Origin: Klebsiella pneumoniae | GTDB lineage: Bacteria > Verrucomicrobiota > Verrucomicrobiia > Limisphaerales > SXTU01 | Assembly: GCA_943330855.2 (NCBI GenBank) | Contig: CALQJI020000035.1 | Location: 1 to 50,463, forward strand | Direction: 5' to 3' | DNA length: 50,463 bases | Part shown: positions 28,401 to 38,160 of the stretch, one piece after another | How positions within the stretch are numbered: the stretch's first letter is position 1 | How the letters are laid out: each line of letters starts with the position of its first letter | The notes under the pieces: model-generated | What the model was told of the DNA's origin: nothing | What the model saw: only the letters and a program-made list of their open reading frames with translations | Database searches by the model: none | Made by a program: the position numbers and the translations under genes

Positions 28401-29171
28401 TTACTTCTTCTCCGGCGGCAGGGCTACGGGCTTGGGGCCGGAGGACACCTCGTCTAGGACGCGCTGCTGCTGCTTGCCGATGGTATTCTCGTTCGGTACG
28501 GCCTTGACGTAGCCCACGGGGGTCATCAACTGATGGGCGAGATACTTGCGGATGTAGGGGCCGGAGAAGCTGTCGTAAAAAGCCATGCGGTTGAGCATCC
28601 CCCAGGACGGGACCAAAACGACGCCGACCTCCTTTTCCTGATACTTGCGCTCGGCCTCAACGGTGGCGGCGTCGAAGTAGCGCGCCGAGAGCAAGGCCAG
28701 CACGGCCATCCACATGAAAAAATAGCGCAGCGCCCCGGCCAGCGAACCCAGTCGGTATTCCCAGCCGCCAAAGAAATCACTGTCCACCAGCTTGTTGCCC
28801 ACGCTCTTCTTGATGAAGCTGAAAAGGATGGAGACAGCAATCATCACCAGTATGTAACCACCCATGTTGGCCCACAGGCGGGGCAATTTGCCCAGAACCA
28901 GCAGATCCCCCACCATGATGTGAAGGAAGCCCGCCGCGAGGATGATGCCAAGCCATTGCAGGAACTCGATCAACTCCTCCGAGATGCCACGCACCTTGCC
29001 GCGCCAAGCTCCCGCGCCGAGGACGATGATGAGCAGAACATCGAAGAGGCCGAGTGACGGGCCGGGGACAGCGGACTCCCCTGCCTTGCTCGCGGCCTTC
29101 GTGACCGTCTCGGCAACGGCAGCGAGCATCGGAGAGAGTCCGTTCAGCCAAGTTCCAGCTTCAAATTGCAT
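28401..29171 (-). CDS. CvpA-family-like membrane protein
   Basis: 256 residues. The ATG at 29171 is preferred to an in-frame GTG 21 bases upstream. After a soluble N-terminal 40 residues there are four hydrophobic helices (LGLFDVLLIIVLGAGAW; LIEFLQWLGIILAAGFLHI; GGYILVMIAVSILFSFI; LAGALRYFFMWMAVLALLS), the layout of CvpA, a colicin-V-production/envelope-stress family. The C-terminal 90 residues are soluble. Downstream of it on the same strand, after 126 bp, is dnaG. Function is not known for this family beyond an envelope role. Confidence 0.7.
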   Translation of the reverse strand: MQFEAGTWLNGLSPMLAAVAETVTKAASKAGESAVPGPSLGLFDVLLIIVLGAGAWRGKVRGISEELIEFLQWLGIILAAGFLHIMVGDLLVLGKLPRLWANMGGYILVMIAVSILFSFIKKSVGNKLVDSDFFGGWEYRLGSLAGALRYFFMWMAVLALLSARYFDAATVEAERKYQEKEVGVVLVPSWGMLNRMAFYDSFSGPYIRKYLAHQLMTPVGYVKAVPNENTIGKQQQRVLDEVSSGPKPVALPPEKK

Positions 29172-29582
29172 GGCGACAACCTGCCGCCTCACGAGGGGAA
29201 AAAGAAGTGGAAATGTCGGTCAGAAAACGACAGTCCACCCAAAGGCGCACTGCGGCAGAACGACAACCAACCGCTGAAACAAAGTCAGCGCCGAGCCACA
29301 AGCAACACCGCGCCGAGCTCTCAGCCGGAACCCTGCAGTTGCCCCACGGATGGAACCACGGAAGAGCGGTTGAAAATCTTGCTGCTGTTCTTCCGTGCTG
29401 GTCACAACCCCACGGTGGCTGCGCTCAGCTTCCTCGCAGCATGCCTTCATCTCGCCCCCATCCGCGTTTCATCTGTGTTCCATCCGCGGCTAAAAACTTC
29501 TTCGGGATCAGAGGCTCTCTCTCTTTCCCTCGCGTGCGGCTGGGTTTTGAACTGACCGAGTTGAACTGTCCGATTCGACTAC
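29172..29582. other. Intergenic region with a half-copy of the ATCTGTGTTCC repeat
   Basis: 411 bp with no supported gene. A repeat unit at 29459-29500 (CATCCGCGTTTCATCTGTG, then TTCCATCCGCGGC) matches the right arm of the element at 18801-18944. A degraded complementary half (ACGGATGGAACCACGG) lies near 29346-29361, so this is probably a decayed palindromic element about 150 bp long. The small ORFs here have no visible family signature. Confidence 0.5.
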
Positions 29583-30797
29583 TCAAATCTGGTGGCAGAA
29601 CATCGCGTCGCGGAGCTTCGGCTCAAACCACGTGCTCTTCGGCGGCATAATGCCGCCCGCGTCGGCGATTTCCATCAGATCCACGATGCTCGTCGGGAAC
29701 ATCGAGAAGGCGCAGGCGTAGTCGCCGCTGTTCACCAACTTCTCCAGCTCCGCTGTGCCGCGAATGCCGCCAACGAAGTTGATGCGCTTGCTCGTGCGCG
29801 GGTCGGTGATGCCGAACATGGGGGCGAGGACCAACTTCTGGAGCAGCGTCACGTCCAGACGCTCAATGGGGTCGCTCGTCGCGGTGAACTCCGGGCGGAC
29901 GTGCAGCGTGCGCCACAGACCACCGAAGTAGAAACCCAACTCGTGCTTGCGCGTGGGCTTCGGCGCGCCGTCGGGCGTGAGGGTGAAGACGGCGGCGAGC
30001 TTCGCGAGCAGGGCTTCGGGCGTGAGGCCGTTCAAATCTTTCAGCACCCGGTTGTAGGGCAGGATTTGCATCTGGTTGTGCGGGAAGGTGACGGTGAGGA
30101 AACCGCCGCTGTTCCCCTGCCCCGCCCGCGCCGTGAAGACGCGGCCCGCCGCCGCGCTGCGATGATGTCCGTCCGCGATGTAGAGGTAGGGAATCTTGGC
30201 GAAGGTATCGGCGATGAAGGCAAGCTCCGTCGCGTCCCGCACGCTCCACGAAGTGTGGCGCACGCCGTCCTTGCCCGTGAAGTCCACGTCGGGCGTCGTG
30301 GCTGTCTTCGTGGCGACGAACTCATCCATCGCCGCGACGGCCTTGTAGGTGAGGAAGACGGGCCCGGTCTGGGAGTTGAGCGCCTCAATGTGGCGGACGC
30401 GGTCGTCCTCTTTGTCGGGCCGCGTGAACTCGTGTTTCTTGATGATGCCGTCGAGGTATTCCTGACAGCTCGCGGCGGCGACGAGACCAACCTGCGCATG
30501 GCCGCCCATGACTTGCCGGTAGAGGTAGAAGCACGGCTGGTGGTCTTGAAAGAGCGAGCCGTCGGCGATGAGCTTGGCGAAGTTCTCCTTCCCCTTCGCA
30601 TACACGGCGGGCGAGTAGAGGTCGGTGCCCGGCGGCAAATCAATCTCCGGTTTCGAGACGTGGAGAAAGGAGAGCGCGTTGCCCTCGGCCATGACGCGCG
30701 CCTCCTCGGAGGACATCACATCGTAAGGCAGCTCGCAGATGCGCGCGGCAAGTTCGGGCTGCGGTCGGAGGGCAGAGAATGGTTTGAGTGTCGCCAT
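29583..30797 (-). CDS. DUF1015-family protein
   Basis: A 404-residue protein. The ATG at 30797 (MATLKPFSALRP) is the natural start; 14 upstream codons in frame are not family-like. Recognisable DUF1015 blocks are the opening KPFSALRP...ICELPYDVM, the middle YIADGHHRSAAA (a GHHR-type motif) and VTFPHNQMQILPYNR. The family is widespread and conserved but has no settled enzymatic role; some archaeal relatives are linked to serine metabolism. It ends a minus-strand block after trpA, 196 bp downstream of it and separated from it by a palindromic repeat. Confidence 0.85.
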   Translation of the reverse strand: MATLKPFSALRPQPELAARICELPYDVMSSEEARVMAEGNALSFLHVSKPEIDLPPGTDLYSPAVYAKGKENFAKLIADGSLFQDHQPCFYLYRQVMGGHAQVGLVAAASCQEYLDGIIKKHEFTRPDKEDDRVRHIEALNSQTGPVFLTYKAVAAMDEFVATKTATTPDVDFTGKDGVRHTSWSVRDATELAFIADTFAKIPYLYIADGHHRSAAAGRVFTARAGQGNSGGFLTVTFPHNQMQILPYNRVLKDLNGLTPEALLAKLAAVFTLTPDGAPKPTRKHELGFYFGGLWRTLHVRPEFTATSDPIERLDVTLLQKLVLAPMFGITDPRTSKRINFVGGIRGTAELEKLVNSGDYACAFSMFPTSIVDLMEIADAGGIMPPKSTWFEPKLRDAMFCHQI

Positions 30798-30889
30798 AAA
30801 AGTGAGTGGGAAGATAGGAACGGACGGCAGTGATGGCACGCGGAAAAGTAAGCGGGCCGGCGAATGAACGGGTGATATCAGGTGCCGGG

Positions 30890-30991
30890 AAAAGCGGCGC
30901 TAAAACCGCCGCAGTCCAAACGCTCCGCGCGGTTCATGGCCGCTTGAAGTCGCCCCAGCATCTGGACTGCGGCGTCTTCAGCGCCGCTTTT
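30890..30991. repeat. 102-bp palindromic repeat, terminator-like
   Basis: Arms of 31 bp with few mismatches at 30890-30920 and 30961-30991 (AAAAGCGGCGCT...GCCGCAGTCC and the complement). It lies just after the trpA stop, and its outer ends are A/T tracts, so the folded RNA could end transcription of either strand. Its structure fits the palindromic repeat families of this genome as well as a terminator. Confidence 0.65.
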
Positions 30992-30992
30992 G

Positions 30993-31793
30993 TCACCGCC
31001 CCTTCACCCCGTCCCCCAACGACTTCACAAATGCCTCCAGCTTCGGCACGAGGTCCGGCGATTTGCCGAGCTTGGCAATCTGGTTCACCACCGCGCTGCC
31101 GACGACTGCGCCGTCCGCTGCCGAAGCGACTTGCCGAGCTTGCTCGGGATTCGAGATGCCGAAGCCGACGGCGATGGGCAGCGCCGTGTGCTGGCGGATG
31201 AGCGCGACGCGTTCGGCCAAGTTGCCCGCCACGCTCGTCTGCATCCCCGTCACGCCCTCGCGCGAGATGTAGTAGATGAAGCCGGTGCCGCGCTGGACGA
31301 TGGTGGCGATGCGTTCGTCCGGCGTGGTGGGTGCGACGAGCCAGATGGCGCAGAGGTCGGCGTTGCGCATCAACTCTTCGTAGGCGTTGGCTTCCTCGGG
31401 CGGCAGGTCGAGCACGAGCAGTCCGTCCACGCCCGCGTTGGCGGCGTCGGCGATGAACTTCGCCACGCCGCAGCGGTGCAGGAGGTTGAAGTAAACGTAG
31501 AGGACAATCGGGATTTCCGACTCGCGCCGGACTTCAGCGATGGTCGCCAGCAGCTTCGGCGGCGTGGTGCCGCTCTCCAGGCCGCGCTGGGCGGCGAGTT
31601 GGTTCACGAGGCCGTCCGCCAGCGGGTCGCTGAAGGGGACACCAAGCTCGAGGATGTCCACACCCGCGCGGTCGAAGGCGAGCGCGAGCTGGCGCGTGGC
31701 CTCGAGATGGGGGTCACCCGCGCCGATGTAAACGACGAGGGCCTTCTGGGCGTCCTGCTTGAGCCGGGCGAAGCGGGCGGTGATGCGGTTCAT
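30993..31793 (-). CDS. trpA: Tryptophan synthase alpha chain
   Basis: A 266-residue TIM barrel that cleaves indole-3-glycerol phosphate to indole and glyceraldehyde-3-phosphate for the beta chain. The catalytic Glu49 (DILELGVPFSDP) and Asp60 (PLADG) fall at exactly the Salmonella numbering. YISREGVTG and VGFGISNPEQ form the phosphate-binding loop region. The start ATG at 31793 overlaps the stop of coaX by four bases (ATGA), so the two are translationally coupled; the longer open frame is a shadow of coaX. trpB and the rest of the trp genes are not in the window. Confidence 0.95.
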   Translation of the reverse strand: MNRITARFARLKQDAQKALVVYIGAGDPHLEATRQLALAFDRAGVDILELGVPFSDPLADGLVNQLAAQRGLESGTTPPKLLATIAEVRRESEIPIVLYVYFNLLHRCGVAKFIADAANAGVDGLLVLDLPPEEANAYEELMRNADLCAIWLVAPTTPDERIATIVQRGTGFIYYISREGVTGMQTSVAGNLAERVALIRQHTALPIAVGFGISNPEQARQVASAADGAVVGSAVVNQIAKLGKSPDLVPKLEAFVKSLGDGVKGR

Positions 31794-32578
31794 GAGGTGT
31801 GGATTCTCCGGCTGGCGGGGATCGTGGCAAGATTGTTCGACAGCCAGACCAGACGCAGCCCTTCCAGAGTGAGGTTCGGCTCCACGGCGGTGATCTCCGG
31901 CAGCTTGGAGGCCATCAACTCCGCGTAGCCGCCGGTCGCGACCACGGGCAGGTGGCGGCACTTCAACTCGCGCTTGAGCTCCATTATCAACTCGCGCACC
32001 AGCCCGCGGTAGCCATGCACCGCGCCGATGAGCATCGCCTCGCGCGTGCTCTTGCCGATGACGGAACTCGTCTCGCGAATGGTGATGCGCGGCAGCAGCG
32101 CGGTCTTGTCGTGCAGATAATCCGTCATCGCCGCCAGCCCGGGCGCGATGATGCCGCCGACGTAATCACCGTGCTTATCCACCACATCGAACGCGAGCGC
32201 GGTGCCGAACGCCACGGCCACCGAGGGCGCGCCGAAGTGGTGTCGCAGCGCGACGGCGTTGGCCAAGCGGTCGGGGCCGATGCGCTTCGGCTGGGGATAA
32301 TTGATGCCCACGCCGGTGAGGGTGCGCGGGGTCAGCTCCAGTGCGGCGATGGCAAACTCCTGTTTCGCGAACGCGATGGCCTTGCCAGTCACAGCAGGGA
32401 CCACGCTGCACAAGGCCACGCCTTCAATCGTCGCCTGGCCGACGAAGCGGCGGAGCGGAGCGGAGGCGGTGTCCGTCGCCCACAGCGCAGTTTTGATGTT
32501 CGCCTGCTTTTGCACGCCGTGTTCGTCCGCAAGGCCGAGGTGCGTGTGCGTGTTGCCGATGTCGAGGAGGAGAATCAT
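31790..32578 (-). CDS. coaX: Type III pantothenate kinase
   Basis: A 262-residue ASKHA-fold kinase that starts CoA synthesis by phosphorylating pantothenate; it is not feedback-inhibited by CoA and uses a monovalent cation. DIGNTHT (6-12) is the phosphate-1 loop, GPDRLANAVA the pantothenate segment, AFGTALAFDVV the phosphate-2 loop and GGIIAPGL the dimer-interface loop. Its stop overlaps the trpA start. The birA gene ends 16 bp upstream; birA-coaX adjacency recurs in many bacteria. Confidence 0.94.
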   Translation of the reverse strand: MILLLDIGNTHTHLGLADEHGVQKQANIKTALWATDTASAPLRRFVGQATIEGVALCSVVPAVTGKAIAFAKQEFAIAALELTPRTLTGVGINYPQPKRIGPDRLANAVALRHHFGAPSVAVAFGTALAFDVVDKHGDYVGGIIAPGLAAMTDYLHDKTALLPRITIRETSSVIGKSTREAMLIGAVHGYRGLVRELIMELKRELKCRHLPVVATGGYAELMASKLPEITAVEPNLTLEGLRLVWLSNNLATIPASRRIHTS

Positions 32579-32594
32579 AAGAAGATGGCGCGGC

Positions 32595-33595
32595 TCATGA
32601 TTTCTCCACCGTCACATCACCGCCAAGAATGCGCTCCAAACGCCCGTGCTGCGTGCGCAAGAGCAGCGCGCCCTCGGCGTCGAGCGACTCGGCCACGCCG
32701 CGTTGCACGCGGTCTCCGATGCGGATAGTCACGCTGCGACCGATGGTGGTGCATTGCGACTCCCACTCGTCGGCCAGCGCCTCGAACTGCCCGGCGCGCA
32801 GGCGCGCGTAGTCGGCGTCCAGTTCGCGCAGGATGGCGGCGGCGAGGTCGGGTCGCGACACAAGTGCCCCGCTTTCGATGCGGAGGGAGGTGGCAATTTT
32901 GCGCAAGTCGAGCGGCAGGTCGAGGCTCGTCAGGTTCACGTCCACGCCGATGCCGATGATGACATACTTGATGTGGTCCAGCTCGGCGCTGAGTTCCGTG
33001 AGGATGCCGGCAACCTTCTTGCCGCGCAGGAGAATGTCGTTCGGCCACTTGATTTCCGGCGTGAGGTTCGTCTGCCGGCGGATGGCGCGGGCCAGCGCGG
33101 TCGCGGCAACCACGGTGAGCTGCGTCGCCGACTGCGGGCGCAGGTCGGGGCGCAGCAGCACGGAGAACCACAGGCCTTTCCTCGCGGGTGAAAGCCAATG
33201 CCGCCCGAGCCGTCCCCTGCCCTTCTTTTGCGCTTCGGCAAAGACGACAACGCCTTCCTTCACCCCGTCGCGCGCGAGTTTCTCGGCCACGTCGTTGGTG
33301 GAGTTCGTCTCCTCGAAGACGCGGATGTCGCGGCCCACGATTTGGTTGTCCGGCAGGCGCGCGAGCAAGTCATCGGCGTGGAGCGCGTCGGGCGTGCTCA
33401 GGAGCCGGTAGCCTTGATGCGGGTTGGCGGTGATTTCGTAACCGAGTTTGCGCAGATCCTCGATTCGCGCCCACACGGCCGCGCGGCTCATGCCGAGCTG
33501 CTGCGCGAGGTCCGCGCCGGAAACCGAGCCGGCTCCGGCCTGACGCATCGCGGTGAGGATTTGGGCGTCAGCGTTCATGAGAATGCGATTGGGCA

Positions 33596-33596
<1 letters not shown>
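32595..33596 (-). CDS. birA: Bifunctional biotin ligase / repressor
   Basis: 333 residues. An N-terminal winged helix (DLAQQLGMSRAAVWARIEDLRKLG) would bind operator DNA. The central ligase domain has ETNSTND, the biotin/AMP loop KGRGRLGRHW and KWPNDILL, followed by GIGVDVN; the C-terminal SH3-like domain follows (GVAESLDAEGALLL). It attaches biotin to acyl carriers such as acetyl-CoA carboxylase. Start: ATG at 33596 overlaps the nadC stop (TGATG) so coupling is likely; an ATG at 33578 is also possible. Confidence 0.92.
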
Positions 33597-34447
<851 letters not shown>

Positions 34448-34478
34448 GCGCGGAAGATGGGGGAGCGACGGGGAAGGC

Positions 34479-34649
34479 TCAATTCCCAATTCCCAATTCC
34501 CAATGAATGACCAATCACGAATGCCCAATGGGGCAAAGTCTTCAGTCGAACAACATCTGCGAGACTACGGGCTGCCAAACACTTCTCCTCGCCCATCGAG
34601 CCGCAAGCTCTCGCTGGTCATTTGTCATTGGAGGCATTGGTCATTTTTG
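34479..34649. repeat. AATTCCCAATTCCC / CCAATG repeat element
   Basis: Three tandem AATTCCC units (34481-34500) lead into CAATGAATGACCAAT...ATGCCCAATG; about 90 bp later the inverted set TGGTCATTTGTCATTGGAGG with CATTGGTCATTTTT runs to 34649. A composite palindrome of the same family as 28281-28350. Its right edge overlaps the stop codon of the YdcF-like gene. Confidence 0.7.
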
Positions 34650-35444
34650 AGCCGCCTCATCCGAAACCCACCCGCGCAGCCGATAAACGAACCAACCGAT
34701 TTGCTCGTGCATGTAGTTCTCGATCTTGCCGAATCCGCCCGCGCGGGGAATGAGGTCCAGAGAATCGGTGGTGACAATGCTCACGCTCGTGAGAAAGGCA
34801 CTCGGCGCTGGCACGATCTCCAGTCCCGTCGTCGTGCGGAAGACCGCCGCGGCCCGCCTCATGTGGGTGGCGGAGGTCACGAGCAGGACGCGTTTCCACC
34901 CGCGCTCCTGGGCGAGCCTGGAGATTTTTTCGGCTTCGTGCCGGGTGTTCTTGCAACCGCCAAGGCTGATGACTTCCGGCCCGCCGAGCTGCCGCGCGAC
35001 GAGGATTTCCCGGAACAAGTCCGCCTCGACGAACGCCTCACCGTTGATCGTCATCGCGCTGCCGCTGACGACGAGGGTCTTCGACTTGCCGAGGCGCACG
35101 AGTTCCAGCGCCACCACCGCGCGGTCAACGCTCCCGTTGAAGTGCAGCCCACCGACCTCTTCGCGCGACGGAGTGGAGTAGCCGCCGAGCAGCACGATGA
35201 CATCGGCCTCGGGCAAGTCCGCGCGCTTCACGCCCACCCAGGGTCGTTCGAGTGAGCCGAGTAGGCTGCCGGGCACAGACGTCGCGCCGATGATCCAAAT
35301 GAACACCGCCAGCCCGGCGGGCAGGACGGCGAGGCGCGGCTGCTTCTTTCGGAGGAGCAGCGCGGTCAGAACGAGCAGGCACGCCCAGATGAAACCCACA
35401 GGTTCCATGAGTGTCAGCGCACTGCGCAAAGCGAGGTCGAACAT
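34641..35444 (-). CDS. YdcF/SanA-like DUF218 membrane protein
   Basis: 267 residues. Two N-terminal membrane helices (GFIWACLLVLTALLL; LAVLPAGLAVFIWIIGATSV) anchor a cytoplasmic or periplasmic DUF218 domain: DVIVLLGGYS, RAVVALELVRLGKSKTLVVSGSA, NTRHEAEKISRLAQERGWKRVLLVTSATHMRRAAAVF. ElyC/SanA/YdcF proteins act in envelope integrity and undecaprenyl-phosphate use. First gene of the block leading into nadC; 193 bp and a repeat lie between them. Confidence 0.82.
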   Translation of the reverse strand: MFDLALRSALTLMEPVGFIWACLLVLTALLLRKKQPRLAVLPAGLAVFIWIIGATSVPGSLLGSLERPWVGVKRADLPEADVIVLLGGYSTPSREEVGGLHFNGSVDRAVVALELVRLGKSKTLVVSGSAMTINGEAFVEADLFREILVARQLGGPEVISLGGCKNTRHEAEKISRLAQERGWKRVLLVTSATHMRRAAAVFRTTTGLEIVPAPSAFLTSVSIVTTDSLDLIPRAGGFGKIENYMHEQIGWFVYRLRGWVSDEAAQK

Positions 35445-35488
35445 CGGCGAAGACTAGCGAGTGGGAGGAGTGATCACAACGCCCCCGT

Positions 35489-36718
35489 TCAGAACTTCAC
35501 CGTCAGTTGCGCTGCCAAAAGCTGCTCTCCCTGCTGCACTGGCCCATTCTCATGGGCATAGCTGTATTGCAGCTTGCCTTGCAGGTGGCGCGTGAAGCGG
35601 TAGCCCAGCGCCGTGTCCACGCGGAAGATATTGCGGTCCCAGTGCTCCGTGCCGCCCGCGCCATCCGGCACGGTGTCGAAGAGTTGCTGATTCCAGCGGA
35701 CGGCGGCGAAGAGGTTCGGGGTGAACTTGTATTTGGTCTCGATGAAGTAGGTGAACGTGTCCGCGTTGCCGACGTTCGGCACTTGGAAGCGAGCGACCAT
35801 CGCCTCGCCCCAAACTTGCCAACCGTGGTGCGACCACGAGAGGTCCGTGCCCAACGTCGTCTGCCGGTAGCTGCTGCGCCCCCGGCCCGTCGCCACCAAT
35901 GAAGCGTCCGCCGCCGGGAGCAGATACGCGCCGTGGCTGACGGAAACGCCGTAGTTCCACGCGGCGTTGGGCGTGTGCGCGAGGCGCGCGGAGACGGTCG
36001 GGTTTTTCCAGCCCAAGTCCTGCGCGTCCCACGCGGTCGGACGCGAAGAGATGGAAGCGTTCTTGAACTCGAAGGCGTAGTCGAACTCGCCCAACTGCCC
36101 GAACGCGCTCGCGCCGCTCGTGTAAGCCGGCCCCCAAATTACCGGGAGCCAGGTCGCCTTTTGGTCGGGCAAATTGCGCCGCGCCAGAAAGCCCGCGCGC
36201 GTGCCGGGCGCGGCTTGGTCGGTGATGCCGGTCACATTCTCGTAGGCCAACGGCGCGGTGATGAACGCGTTCTGCCAGGAATCGTGCCGCTGCACCCACT
36301 TGCCGAAGACAGTGGCAAATTTCCCCGCCTGCACGTTAAAACGCCCGTCCGCCATCGGCGTCCAGCGCAGCAGGTATTCGTCGAAACGCGCGGCGCCATC
36401 GGGCGCGGCGCGCGGGTCGAAGCCGCGGTCCGCACGGAACTGCACGAGGCTGTAAAACTGCGTGCCGAGATGCGTGTCGAGGAGCAGCGAGAGGCGCGGG
36501 TTGAACATATCCGCGTTGCCGAAGAGCAAGCCCGGCGGCCGCTGGTCAATGAAGTAGCCCTCGATGTCCACCAACCCGCTGAGTTCGGAGCGAAAGAAGC
36601 CGCTCGGCGATTGATAACTGAACGAGTCGTCGAGCCGCTGAAGCAAAGCCTCCTGCGCCGAGAGGGGCTGCGCGGCCAGCAGCAGCAGGAGCAACGCGAC
36701 GATCGAAAGAGATTTCAC
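35489..36718 (-). CDS. Outer-membrane porin-like beta-barrel protein
   Basis: 409 residues with a signal peptide (MKSLSIVALLLLLLAAQPLSAQ). The mature part alternates polar and aromatic residues in amphipathic strands (FYSLVQFRADRGF, RFNVQAGKFATVFGKWVQ, FDYAFEFKNASIS, WQVWGEAMVARFQVP) and ends with the LTVKF C terminus, the terminal aromatic residue recognised by BamA. Resembles phosphate-selective porin-type barrels of other Gram-negatives. Substrate unknown. Divergent from the secretion ATPase gene. Confidence 0.8.
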   Translation of the reverse strand: MKSLSIVALLLLLLAAQPLSAQEALLQRLDDSFSYQSPSGFFRSELSGLVDIEGYFIDQRPPGLLFGNADMFNPRLSLLLDTHLGTQFYSLVQFRADRGFDPRAAPDGAARFDEYLLRWTPMADGRFNVQAGKFATVFGKWVQRHDSWQNAFITAPLAYENVTGITDQAAPGTRAGFLARRNLPDQKATWLPVIWGPAYTSGASAFGQLGEFDYAFEFKNASISSRPTAWDAQDLGWKNPTVSARLAHTPNAAWNYGVSVSHGAYLLPAADASLVATGRGRSSYRQTTLGTDLSWSHHGWQVWGEAMVARFQVPNVGNADTFTYFIETKYKFTPNLFAAVRWNQQLFDTVPDGAGGTEHWDRNIFRVDTALGYRFTRHLQGKLQYSYAHENGPVQQGEQLLAAQLTVKF

Positions 36719-36929
36719 GTGGCCCAGTATGCGGTGCCCAATCGAGTCAGGACAAATTCAATTCCCAACGACACGCCTCGTGCGGCTCGCCGGGCGAGGG
36801 CGGCTCACGGGACAGACGATTCTCCGCGCGGCCGCCAGCGGCGCTGACAGCCCCCACCCAGAGCCAGTTTCTTGCTCGCCAAGTTCACGTTTTATTCCAC
36901 ACCCTGCGCCTGTCTCAACCGCATCTGCC

Positions 36930-38147
36930 ATGAGCCACACCGACAACTATCTTCAGTCTCTCGACTCACTTCTCAAGGCCGACGTCAGCACGCTCGTCGA
37001 CTACATCGTCCGCGACGCCGTGGAGGGCGGCGCAAGCGACATCCATTTCGAACCGTGGGAGGAGTCCATGGCCGTGCGCATCCGCGTCACCGGCCAACTC
37101 ATCGAGATGGTCCACCTGCCCAGCGAGTTGAAAGACAAGGTCGCCGGGCGGTTCAAGGTCATGGCTAACCTCGCCTCCCACATCACCGGCCTGCCGCAGG
37201 ACGGCAAGGTCAACATGGGCCCGGAGTTTAACAACGTGCAGCTCCGCGTCTCCATCTTCCCCACCGTGCTCGGCGAGAAGGTCGTCTGTCGTATCTTCGA
37301 CCCCAGCACGCGGTCCTTCGACATTGATCGCCTCGGCCTCGACCCGGAGACCAAGGAGAAGTTCATCAATCTCGTCAACAAGCCCAACGGCCTCATCCTG
37401 CTCACCGGCCCCACCGGCTCCGGCAAGACCACCGCCATCTACTGCGCCCTCCACTACCTCCTCTCCAAGCACGGCACCGCTGTCAGCATCGCGTCCGTGG
37501 AGGACCCGGTCGAGGTGCCCATCCCGACCGTGAGCCAGGCGCAATTGAACCCCGCGATGGACTTCACCTTCGCTGGCGCGCTGCGCTCCCTCATGCGGCA
37601 GGACCCGCAGATCATTATGGTCGGCGAGATTCGCGACCCGGAGACGGCGGGCATCGCCGTGCAGGCCGGCCTCACCGGGCATCTAGTCATCAGCACCGTC
37701 CACAGCGGCACCACCGCCGGCGTCTTCGCGCGCCTCATCAACATGGGCATCGAGCCCTTCCTCCTCTCCTCGAGCATCCTCGGCGTGATGGGCGTGCGGC
37801 TCGTGCGAAAGAACTGCACCTTCTGCGCCGTCCCCTACGAACCAGAAGCCGCGCTGCTGCGCTCGCTCACGGCGGATGAGATTGAAAACGCCTCCTTCCG
37901 CAAAGGTGCTGGCTGCCCCGAGTGCAAGGAAACCGGCTACAGCGGGCGCTTCTCCATCACCGAGTTGCTCGAAGTCAGCGAACCGGTCCGCGACGCCGTC
38001 ATGGAGAAGCGGGCCACGCGCTACATCCAGCAGATCGCCGCCGAACACGGTATGAGGACGCTCTGGCAAAACGGCCTCGCCCGCGCGCTGGCCGGCGAAA
38101 CCACGCTGGAGGAAATCACCCGCAAGGTGGCGTCGGATCAGATTTGA
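36930..38147 (+). CDS. GspE/PilB-type secretion ATPase
   Basis: A 405-residue hexameric ATPase of the type II secretion/type IV pilus assembly family. It begins at ATG 36930 (MSHTDNYLQSLD), since the frame upstream to 36729 shows no domain. Motifs: SDIHFEP (36-42), Walker A GPTGSGKTT (160-168), Asp box SVEDPVE (189-195), Walker B IIMVGEIRD (228-236), His box TGHLVISTVHSG (249-260), and a zinc-binding tetracysteine Cys296/Cys299/Cys329/Cys332. It lacks the N1 domain that full GspE/PilB use to bind the membrane platform. No partner genes follow. Confidence 0.88.
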   Translation: MSHTDNYLQSLDSLLKADVSTLVDYIVRDAVEGGASDIHFEPWEESMAVRIRVTGQLIEMVHLPSELKDKVAGRFKVMANLASHITGLPQDGKVNMGPEFNNVQLRVSIFPTVLGEKVVCRIFDPSTRSFDIDRLGLDPETKEKFINLVNKPNGLILLTGPTGSGKTTAIYCALHYLLSKHGTAVSIASVEDPVEVPIPTVSQAQLNPAMDFTFAGALRSLMRQDPQIIMVGEIRDPETAGIAVQAGLTGHLVISTVHSGTTAGVFARLINMGIEPFLLSSSILGVMGVRLVRKNCTFCAVPYEPEAALLRSLTADEIENASFRKGAGCPECKETGYSGRFSITELLEVSEPVRDAVMEKRATRYIQQIAAEHGMRTLWQNGLARALAGETTLEEITRKVASDQI

Positions 38148-38160
38148 GTCGGAGCGAACT